Both the position numbers and the translations under genes were made by a program. Shown here in pieces: positions 1 through 5,379 of a stretch of DNA of 6,339 nt. The stretch is taken from positions 1 to 6,339 of the forward strand of contig JAKDLE010000182.1 of the NCBI GenBank assembly GCA_030453005.1. Reading direction: 5' to 3'. Origin of the DNA: Pseudonocardia sp. (lineage in GTDB: Bacteria > Actinomycetota > Actinomycetes > Mycobacteriales > Pseudonocardiaceae). Each line of letters opens with the position of its first letter. Position 1 is the first letter of the stretch. Under the pieces are notes generated by a model. That model was not told the DNA's origin, searched no databases, and saw only the letters and a program-made list of their open reading frames with translations.

Positions 1-332
1 ACGTCGCGTGGTTCGGCTGCGCGGTGCCCCCCTCGCGCGTCACGGGCCCGGTCGACGCCCACGCCGGGCGCACCGAGACCGCGATCCTGCTGGCGCTGGA
101 CCCGTCGGTGGTCCGGGCCGACGCGCTGGAGCCCGGGAACCCGGCCCCGCTCGCCGAGCTGCTGCCCACCCTGCTGCGCGGCGGGGTGGCCGCGGTCAGC
201 CCGAACGGCGTCCTCGGCGACCCGCGCGGGGCCACCGCCGAGGAGGGGGAGGAGCTGCTGACGATCATGGTGGGGCAGCTCCGGGAGCGCCTCGCCCGCT
301 GGCAGCCCGACGACCGGGGCAGGCTGAGTTGA
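1..332 (+). CDS. mftE: Mycofactocin creatininase-family peptidase MftE, C-terminal part (5' end outside window)
   Basis: Partial gene entering from the left. The reading frame starts at base 3 and gives 109 residues before the TGA at 330-332. MftE is a metal-dependent creatininase-family peptidase that, in known systems, cuts the MftC-modified MftA precursor and releases the C-terminal Val-Tyr-derived dipeptide core of mycofactocin. Visible motifs typical of this subfamily are DAHAGRTET (about 18-26 residues into the visible part) and SPNGVLGDPRGAT, followed by a helical C-terminus. The N-terminal metal ligands are upstream of the window, so catalytic integrity cannot be judged. The stop lies only 6 bp from the stop of the converging ATPase gene, and no hairpin is apparent between them. 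The identification is strengthened by mftF 2.75 kb downstream on the same strand. A generic creatinine amidohydrolase is the alternative, but the motif set favours MftE. Confidence 0.88.
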   Translation, partial: VAWFGCAVPPSRVTGPVDAHAGRTETAILLALDPSVVRADALEPGNPAPLAELLPTLLRGGVAAVSPNGVLGDPRGATAEEGEELLTIMVGQLRERLARWQPDDRGRLS

Positions 333-338
333 GCGGCG

Positions 339-1612
339 TCAGGGCCCGATGTCGTCGCGCCACAGTGCGCTGACCGGGACCGCCCAGAGCCGCTCGCCGA
401 GCGGGAGCGAGTGCGCACCGGTGTGTACCACGATGCCCACGGTGAACCGCTCGCCCAGCCCGTCCCGCAGCAACGCGAGGTGCCGGGCGTCCCGTACGGT
501 CGGTGACGCGCCGAGCTTGACCTCGACCCCAGCGACCGCACCGGTGCGGCGGTCCTCGACGAGGAGGTCGACCTCCGGGCCGTTCCGGTCTCGGAAGTGC
601 GAGAGGTCGACGAGGTGATCACTCCAGGTGGCTTGCTTGGCGATCTCGGTGAGCACCGTCGTCTCGAACAGCGAGCCCGCGAGCCGGGTGTCGCCGGACG
701 GGCCGAACGTGGCGTGGCCGGCGTTGGTGAGGTGAGCGGCGAGGCCCGGATCGGTGACCAGGACCTTGGGGCGGCGCGTCGCCCGCGTCGTCGCGCCGGT
801 GGCGAACGCCGGGAGCCGCACGACGAGGAACAGCGCTTCCAGGAGGCCAGGTACGACGTGGCGGTGGATCGGTCGAGCTCGGCGTCGCGGGCCAGATCGG
901 TGACGACGAGCTCTTGCGCGGTCCGGGCCGCGAGCAGCCGGAGCACCCGCCGCATCACCAGCTCGTCGCGGACGTCCGCGAGCGGGCGCAGGGCCTCGCG
1001 GGACACGACATCGGCGACGTACGAGTCGAACCATCTGCCCCGCTGACGAGCCGACAGACGCTCGGTGACGACCTCGGGATATCCACCCTCGACCATCCAG
1101 TCGACGAGGTCGGCGCGGGCCAAGGGCTCCTCCGCAGGCGGTGGCCATGCGGCCACGTCGAAGAGCCGGTCCACGAAGGTCTCGAGTCGCCCGCGTCGCT
1201 CGCCGCCGGACAGCGGCCAGAGCACGGTCCGTCCGACGCGGCCTGTCAGGGTCTCGGTGACGCCGCGCCCTGCCAGGTAGTCGGCCGAGCCGGTGAGCAA
1301 CAGCTGGCCCCGCGTGCGGTCGCGGTCGGCCGCCTGCTTCACCGCGAGCAGGAGATCGGGCCCGGCTCGCTGGAACTCGTCGATGGCGGACGGCCGGGGC
1401 AGCGACTCCAGGAAGCCGACGGGATCGGAGGTGGCCACCGTGCGGACACCGGGGTCGTCGAGTGTGAACCGGGCGGAACGGGGCAGTCCCAACAGCTCGT
1501 CCACCAGGGTCGACTTGCCCGTCTGACGCGCACCACCGAGCACCACGAGGCGGAATCCGCCGAGCATCTCCTGCACGATCGGCACGAGGTTGCGGCCTAT
1601 GGTCTGGCCCAC
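339..1612 (-). pseudogene. AAA-type ATPase with DUF4143 domain, broken by a single-base frameshift
   Basis: Two minus-strand frames together make one recognisable protein of about 424 residues, a normal length for this family. The upstream frame (1612 down to about 846) has Walker A GGARQTGKST at residues 26-35 from the GTG at 1612, a Walker B-like AIDEFQR, and LLLTGSADYL (sensor-like). It then runs through the winged-helix region to TATSYLA. The match then moves to another frame: LLEALFLVVRLPAF continues into the DUF4143 nuclease-like part with HFRDRNGPEVDLLVED and GVEVKLG, ending at the stop at 341-339. Inserting one G in the plus-strand GG run at 845-846 would restore YLALLEALFLV. No other stop or frame break is seen in the body. 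Start: GTG at 1612 gives MGQTIGRNL, close to usual family N-termini; GTG at 1630 is the alternative, and neither has a clear Shine-Dalgarno sequence. The role of these ATPases is unknown. A sequencing error at a G run cannot be excluded. Confidence 0.8.
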
Positions 1613-1619
1613 CGCAAGG

Positions 1620-1688
1620 TGGTAACCCACAGAACGCTGTACTGCTAGCCAGCACGACGCTGTACGGGGATACCGCAGAACGCTGGAC
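1620..1688 (-). repeat. Three degenerate 23-bp tandem direct repeats upstream of the ATPase start
   Basis: Read on the minus strand, three units abut exactly: 1688-1666, 1665-1643 and 1642-1620. Each begins with the core GTMCAGCGT (GTCCAGCGT, GTACAGCGT, GTACAGCGT). The outer two extend the match through TTCTG. By hand comparison the first and third units agree at 17 of 23 positions, the second and third at 17 of 23, and the first and second at 14 of 23. The period is not a multiple of three, so the array is unlikely to be kept for its coding sense. It ends 7 bases before the GTG at 1612, which places it where an operator or promoter-proximal array would be. It may also be an old slippage product. 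No repeat unit is recognisable on either side. Confidence 0.7.
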
Positions 1689-1695
1689 GTGCCAC
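1645..1695 (-). other. 16-codon leader-like ORF with a good Shine-Dalgarno sequence
   Basis: On the minus strand AAGGAG (1706-1701) is followed after 5 bases by GTG at 1695, opening a 16-codon frame that ends at TAG (1647-1645), 32 bases before the ATPase GTG at 1612. It lies almost entirely inside the 23-bp repeat array. This is the best ribosome binding site between the phosphodiesterase gene and the ATPase gene, yet it opens a frame that ends at once. It may be a chance match, a leader peptide, or the former start of the ATPase gene put out of frame: losing one 23-bp unit would join it to the ATPase frame without a stop. The peptide has no recognised homology. Confidence 0.3.
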
Positions 1696-1784
1696 CGTGT
1701 CTCCTTGAGCGATGAGTTCCCGGGCGCGCGCGAGGCCGCGGACGGGCAGCACGTCGACATCGCGGGCGGTGCGGCGACCGTCCG

Positions 1785-2939
1785 TCAGTACCTGGTGGGC
1801 GCGAGCAGCAACGGCACCATCTGCTCCGCGGACGACAGCGAGCCGTGCTGGCCGGGCAGCTTGGAGATCTGCGGCTCGGCCTGCGAGCGGATGACGGCGG
1901 CGGTGCCGCGGGCGGCCACGACGACGTCGCCGATGCGGCTGCGCATCGCGGGTGCCACCGGGCCGAACCAGCCGTCGGCCACGGCCTGCTCGCCGGGCAC
2001 GACCCAGGCGTCGTCGCCGAGCACGGCGCGCCACGTGTCGAGCACGTCGTCGGCGGCGCCGGGCCGGGCGTAGACGTGCCGGGCGCGGGCGTCGCCGCCG
2101 AGCAGGAGCACGCCGCGCTGCAGGTCGTCGTCGGTGTCGGCGTCGTAGGTGCGCTCGACGTGGACCATGCCGTGATCACCGGTGATCGCCAGCACCGTGT
2201 CGGACGGCAGGTTCTCCACGATCCGCTGGGCGAGGCGGTCGACCTGGGCGAGCTCCATGCGCCAGGCCAGGCTGCCCGGCCCGTACACGTGCCCCAGTGC
2301 GTCGAGGTCGGCGTGGTAGCCGTAGCAGAGCGCCCGGCCCGGCGACGTCATCGCGGTGAGCATCTTCGCGGCCAGGTCACCGAGGGCGTGGGTGCCGCGG
2401 AACCGGCCACCGCGCAGCGCCGCCCGGGTGAGCCCGGAGCCGCGGAACACCCGTTGCGAGATGACCGTCACGTCGATCCCCGCGGCGGCCGCGCGCTCGA
2501 ACGCGGTGGGGCTCGCCTGCACCTCCTCCGGGGGCAGGGCGTCGCGGCGGTCCACGGGCTTGCCCGCGCCGTGCGACGTCCACTTCAGGCTGTCGAGCAG
2601 TTCGCCGTCGCTCGCCCGGAAGGAGATCCCGACCAACCCGTGCGCACCGGGCGGTAGCCCGGTGCCCAGCGAGGCGATGCTGATCGACGTGCTCGACGGG
2701 AACCCCGCGGTCAGCGGGCCTGCGTCGGGCAGCGACGCGAGGAACGGCGCGTCGGCCGCGTGGCGGCGCAGCAGCTCGGAGCCCAGGCCGTCGACGAGCA
2801 GCAGCGCGGCCGCCCGCACCGGCTCGACCACCAGCTCGGACGCCGGCTCGGGCAGGCCGAGCGCGTGCATCAGGGCGGGGAGCACCTCGGTCAGGGAGCG
2901 GTGGCCGTACCGGGGGAGCACCGCGTCGTCGTCGGTCAC
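1785..2939 (-). CDS. Type I phosphodiesterase / nucleotide pyrophosphatase-family protein (alkaline phosphatase superfamily)
   Basis: Intact 384-residue protein. Members of this family hydrolyse phosphodiester or pyrophosphate bonds with two metal ions; the substrate here is unknown. Motifs appear in the expected order: ALLLVDGLG with metal ligand Asp50; FPSSTSIS at 80-87, the nucleophile loop (Ser/Thr82-84); Asp213 and His217 in HADLDALGH; ITGDHGM with Asp255 and His256; and GQHGSL with His365. No signal peptide or membrane segment is visible: the N-terminus is acidic and hydrophilic, so a cytoplasmic enzyme is likely. The GTG at 2939 is the only usable start, because no start codon occurs upstream in frame for many codons; its Shine-Dalgarno sequence is weak. 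The gene is divergent from mftF (146 bp between starts) and lies 172 bp upstream of the broken ATPase on the same strand. It sits between two mycofactocin genes, but no link to that pathway is shown. Confidence 0.88.
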   Translation of the reverse strand: MTDDDAVLPRYGHRSLTEVLPALMHALGLPEPASELVVEPVRAAALLLVDGLGSELLRRHAADAPFLASLPDAGPLTAGFPSSTSISIASLGTGLPPGAHGLVGISFRASDGELLDSLKWTSHGAGKPVDRRDALPPEEVQASPTAFERAAAAGIDVTVISQRVFRGSGLTRAALRGGRFRGTHALGDLAAKMLTAMTSPGRALCYGYHADLDALGHVYGPGSLAWRMELAQVDRLAQRIVENLPSDTVLAITGDHGMVHVERTYDADTDDDLQRGVLLLGGDARARHVYARPGAADDVLDTWRAVLGDDAWVVPGEQAVADGWFGPVAPAMRSRIGDVVVAARGTAAVIRSQAEPQISKLPGQHGSLSSAEQMVPLLLAPTRY

Positions 2940-2994
2940 GACCCGAGCCTGCCAGAAACCCGCCGCGGGTGATCGCCGCGAGCCGTACGCGACG

Positions 2995-3028
2995 GTCGTC
3001 GATGCCGCAGCGGCGTGCGGTCGACGAC
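2995..3028. promoter_or_regulatory. Inverted repeat in the divergent phosphodiesterase/mftF intergenic region
   Basis: GTCGTCGA (2995-3002) is mirrored exactly by TCGACGAC (3021-3028) across 18 bases. The spacer itself contains GCCGC-A-GCGGC (3004-3014). The element is about 35 bp upstream of the phosphodiesterase GTG and about 57 bp upstream of the mftF start, where a shared operator could act on both genes. In DNA this GC-rich, 8-bp arms can occur by chance, so confidence is low. Confidence 0.25.
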
Positions 3029-3076
3029 GATCATGTGGCGCGCCCGGCTAGTCGCCTGCGCACGGACCGTCGCTCC

Positions 3077-3082
3077 TAGGCT
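3077..3082 (+). promoter_or_regulatory. Probable -10 element (TAGGCT) for leaderless mftF
   Basis: TAGGCT fits the actinobacterial TANNNT -10 pattern and ends 3 bases before GTG 3086 and 6 bases before GTG 3089. At the usual 6-7 base distance the transcript would begin at or next to GTG 3089, giving leaderless translation. No Shine-Dalgarno sequence of useful strength precedes either GTG, which agrees with this reading. No convincing -35 hexamer was found 17-18 bases upstream. Confidence 0.45.
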
Positions 3083-3085
3083 GCG

Positions 3086-4531
3086 GTGGTGCCCCCCAGC
3101 GACGACGACGGCCCGGCCGACACCGTGCTGCCCACCGGGTTGCGCGTCGCGCTGGACCGCCGCGCCCGCAGCATGGACGACGGCGCCGTGCTGCTCGGTG
3201 GGGCGCCGCCGCGGATGCTGACCCTCGCCCCCGCCGCGCGGGTGCTGCTCGACGACGGCGGTGCGTTCGCCGTCTCCGGCCCGACGGAGCGTGCGCTGGC
3301 GCGGCGGCTGCTCGACGTCGGCATCGCGCACCCGGTCGGGGGCGTCGCGGGGCCGGGCGCGCACGAGGTCACCGTGGTCGTGCCGGTCAAGGACCGCGTC
3401 GACGGGCTGGCGCGGCTGCGCGCGGCGCTGCCCGCCGAGGCCACCGTGATCGTCGTCGACGACGGCTCGTCCGACCCGGCGGCGATCCGCGCCGCCGCGG
3501 GGGACGCGCGCGTACTGCGCCACCCCGTGGCCCGGGGCCCGGCCGCCGCCCGGAACGCGGGCCTGGCCGCCGCCGACACGCCGCTCGTGGTCTTCCTCGA
3601 CTCCGACGTGGTCCCCGAGCCGGGCTGGCTCGCGCCGCTGCTCGCCGTGTTCGCCGATCCGGCCGTTGGACTCGCGGCGCCGCGGATCACGGCGCTGCCG
3701 CCGGTCACGGGATGGCTGGGCCGCTACGAGGCGGTGCACTCCTCGCTCGACCTCGGACCCGATCCCGCGCTGGTCGTGCCCCGCTCCCGGGTCGCGTACG
3801 TGCCCAGTGCGGCGTTGCTCGTGCGCCGCGACGCGGTGGGGGGCGGCTTCGACGAGGAGATGCACGTCGCCGAGGACGTCGACCTCGTCCTGCGGATGCA
3901 CGCGGCGGGTTGGCGGCTGCGGTACGTGCCCGGCTCCCGCGTCGCGCACGACCACCGGACCCGGGTACGCGCCTGGTGGCTGCGCAAGCGCGACTACGGC
4001 ACGGGCGCGGCGCCGCTCGCGTTGCGGCACAAGGGCTCCGTGCCGCCGATGGTGCTCAGCCCGACCTCCGCGGCCGTCGCCGTGCTGCTGTTACTCGCGC
4101 GGCCGTGGTCGGCGGTCGCGGCGCTCGGCGTCGGTGCGGTCGCCGTCGGGCGGCTGGCACCGAGGCTGGGTGTCCGCAGGCCGCGGTCCACGGCCGCGCG
4201 GCTCGTCGGGCTCGGCGCCGTCGGCGCCGTCTCGCAGACCGCCGACGCCGTGACGCGCCACTACTGGCCGCTGTCGCTGGCGGCGTGCCTGGTGTCGCGG
4301 CGGGCGCGGCGCACCGTGCTCGCGGTGGCGGTGGTCGAGGGCCTCGCCGACTTCCGGCGGCACCGCGACCGCGACCCGCACGTGCGGCCCCGGCTGCTCC
4401 CGCACGTCGTCGCGCACCGGCTCGACGACCTCGCCTACGGCACCGGTCTGTGGTCCGGAGCGTGGGCGCACCGCACCGTGGCGCCGCTGCTCCCATCGGG
4501 TACCGGCCCACGGGCCGTCCGTCAGGGTTAG
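3086..4531 (+). CDS. mftF: Mycofactocin system glycosyltransferase MftF (GT2 family)
   Basis: Intact 481-residue protein, near the usual MftF length. MftF attaches glucose units to the redox-active dipeptide core of mycofactocin. The N-terminal part (about 15-90) is typical of MftF: TGLRVALDRRAR, then a segment around GGAPPRMLTLAP. The GT2 catalytic domain follows: VTVVVPVKDR (95-104), VDDGSSDP (124-131), GPAAARNAG (151-159), the metal/nucleotide-binding DSD (172-174), and the acceptor-side AEDVDLVLRMHAAGW (262-276). Hydrophobic stretches at about 322-338 and 341-357, with more weakly hydrophobic stretches after them, suggest membrane association of the C-terminal part. The start is GTG 3086 or the adjacent GTG 3089; the latter suits a leaderless transcript. 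In most known clusters mftF closely follows mftE, but here two opposite-strand genes intervene. No mftG (GMC oxidoreductase) follows it inside the window. Confidence 0.9.
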   Translation: MVPPSDDDGPADTVLPTGLRVALDRRARSMDDGAVLLGGAPPRMLTLAPAARVLLDDGGAFAVSGPTERALARRLLDVGIAHPVGGVAGPGAHEVTVVVPVKDRVDGLARLRAALPAEATVIVVDDGSSDPAAIRAAAGDARVLRHPVARGPAAARNAGLAAADTPLVVFLDSDVVPEPGWLAPLLAVFADPAVGLAAPRITALPPVTGWLGRYEAVHSSLDLGPDPALVVPRSRVAYVPSAALLVRRDAVGGGFDEEMHVAEDVDLVLRMHAAGWRLRYVPGSRVAHDHRTRVRAWWLRKRDYGTGAAPLALRHKGSVPPMVLSPTSAAVAVLLLLARPWSAVAALGVGAVAVGRLAPRLGVRRPRSTAARLVGLGAVGAVSQTADAVTRHYWPLSLAACLVSRRARRTVLAVAVVEGLADFRRHRDRDPHVRPRLLPHVVAHRLDDLAYGTGLWSGAWAHRTVAPLLPSGTGPRAVRQG

Positions 4532-4714
4532 TCCGAACGGTTGATTAAGTTCCTGTTTGCTCTCCGCGGAAGCGGAAGGATAGGCGGATCACGACCGCTC
4601 CTGCGGATTCGCGGCGAGCTTCGACGGGAGCAACGCGACCGTGGCCCGACGGCTCCGCGTCCCCACAGGGTCGGCTTCCTTGCACCGTCGGATGATCAGC
4701 GGTGTGATGTGCTG

Positions 4715-4769
4715 GCCGCCACAACGGTGTGGTCGGCACCGGAACGACCGTCACCAGCGTCGTTCCGGT
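4715..4769 (+). promoter_or_regulatory. Two abutting stem-loops upstream of the small-subunit gene
   Basis: Stem 1 pairs 4715-4723 with 4728-4737 (9 bp, one bulged T at 4733, loop ACGG). Stem 2 begins at the next base: 4738-4748 (ACCGGAACGAC) pairs perfectly with 4759-4769 (GTCGTTCCGGT) around a 10-base loop. Stem 2 read as DNA is also a palindromic operator candidate, with half-sites 21 bp apart (two helical turns). The pair ends 88 bases before the ATG at 4858. It may be a structured leader, an operator, or a T-less terminator for mftF. It matches no riboswitch class I recognise. Confidence 0.5.
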
Positions 4770-4844
4770 CGGTCCCCCGGAAGTCCTGCGCGGCTCGTTC
4801 GACGTTGAGCGGAGCTAGCGAAGCGCGAATCGAATGCTGCGGTT

Positions 4845-4850
4845 GAGGAG
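4845..4850 (+). promoter_or_regulatory. Ribosome binding site GAGGAG for the small subunit
   Basis: GAGGAG lies 7 bases before the ATG at 4858. It rules against the in-frame ATG at 4834, which lies upstream of this site and would add an unconserved MLRLRRRL leader. Confidence 0.85.
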
Positions 4851-4857
4851 AAGACTC

Positions 4858-5376
4858 ATGGCACAGGTCCGGGTCACCGTCGACGGCGTGAACTACGCCG
4901 ACGACGTCGAGCCCCGTACGTTGTTGGTCCACTATCTGAGGGAGCAGGTGGGCAAGACCGGCACCCTCGTCGGTTGCGACACCAGCAACTGCGGCGCCTG
5001 CACGGTGCATCTGAACGGTCAGAGCGTGAAGTCGTGCTCGGTGCTGGCCGTCCAGGCCGACGGCGCCGAGGTCACCACGATCGAGGGCATCGCCCGCGAC
5101 GGCAACCTGCACCCGATGCAGGAGGCCTTCAACGAGAAGCACGCCCTGCAGTGCGGCTACTGCACGCCGGGCATGATCATGCAGGCGATCGACCTGCTCG
5201 GGGACAACCCCGACCCCGACGAGCACGAGGTCCGCGAGGGCATCGAGGGCAACCTCTGCCGCTGCACCGGATACCAGAACATCGTCCGGGCGGTGCAGTC
5301 CGCGGCTCAGAAGATGAAGCCCGGCGCCCACACCCAGACCGACGCCCCGGTCTCCGTGGCCGGAGGGGGAAGCTGA
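4858..5376 (+). CDS. coxS: [2Fe-2S] small subunit of an aerobic CO dehydrogenase/xanthine dehydrogenase-family enzyme
   Basis: Intact 172-residue protein that carries electrons from the molybdenum centre to the FAD subunit through two [2Fe-2S] clusters. The plant-ferredoxin-like N-terminal domain has Cys40, Cys45 and Cys48 in [13 protein letters not shown] plus Cys60. The helical C-terminal domain has Cys99 and Cys102 in QCGYCTPGM and Cys134 and Cys136 in [12 protein letters not shown], so all eight cluster ligands are present. A tail of about 20 residues rich in Gly, Pro, Ala and Thr follows the conserved domain. There is no Tat or Sec signal, so the protein is cytoplasmic, as expected for the CoxS type rather than periplasmic aldehyde dehydrogenase small subunits. 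The start at 4858 is set by GAGGAG. The large-subunit gene begins 3 bp after the stop. The symbol reflects family level only; CO as substrate is not shown, and other molybdenum hydroxylases share this architecture. Confidence 0.9.
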   Translation: MAQVRVTVDGVNYADDVEPRTLLVHYLREQVGKTGTLVGCDTSNCGACTVHLNGQSVKSCSVLAVQADGAEVTTIEGIARDGNLHPMQEAFNEKHALQCGYCTPGMIMQAIDLLGDNPDPDEHEVREGIEGNLCRCTGYQNIVRAVQSAAQKMKPGAHTQTDAPVSVAGGGS

Positions 5377-5379
5377 CAG

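Larger units (their letters stand above)
4532..4857. other. Gene-free spacer between mftF and the molybdenum hydroxylase genes
   Basis: This 326-bp stretch has no reading frame with recognisable protein similarity. It is less GC-rich than its surroundings in the first 50 bases. It holds two abutting stem-loops (4715-4769) and a Shine-Dalgarno sequence for the next gene. A weak promoter candidate is TTGCAC (4680-4685), 17 bases, then TGTGAT (4703-4708), which would place the stem-loops in the transcribed leader; the -10 match is poor. No intrinsic terminator with a T-run follows mftF. Confidence 0.5.

Noticed and set aside
840..852. Programmed ribosomal frameshift in the ATPase
   Set aside because: No slippery heptamer, stimulatory stop codon or internal Shine-Dalgarno sequence at the break. 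A simple base loss in a G run explains it better.
914..1648. A 244-residue plus-strand open frame
   Set aside because: It mirrors the ATPase reading frame on the other strand. The ATPase motifs (Walker A, DEFQR, TGSADY) show that the minus strand codes.
339..1760. A single 473-residue minus-strand open frame
   Set aside because: Only its C-terminal part (below about 850) resembles a protein family. The N-terminal 300 residues are Arg/Pro-rich out-of-frame translation of the ATPase domain that lies in another frame.
1645..2034. Minus-strand frame extending past the phosphodiesterase stop, with fairly codon-like third positions at 1700-1784
   Set aside because: It is mostly out-of-frame phosphodiesterase sequence. 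The remaining 45 or so residues match no family I recognise, and there is no start or ribosome binding site for them.
1845..2657. A 270-residue plus-strand open frame
   Set aside because: Antisense to the phosphodiesterase gene, whose metal-binding motifs lie in order on the minus strand.
333..3085. Insertion sequence or integron-like boundaries around the reversed block
   Set aside because: No transposase or integrase, terminal inverted repeats, target duplication or attachment-site-like sequence could be seen at either edge.
2936..4030. A 364-residue minus-strand open frame
   Set aside because: Antisense to mftF; composition is Arg/His/Gly-rich with no domain, while mftF shows a full GT2 motif set.
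4532..4600. Intrinsic terminator directly after mftF
   Set aside because: No GC-rich hairpin with a following T-run was found; only a short TCCGCGGA palindrome (4563-4570) is present.
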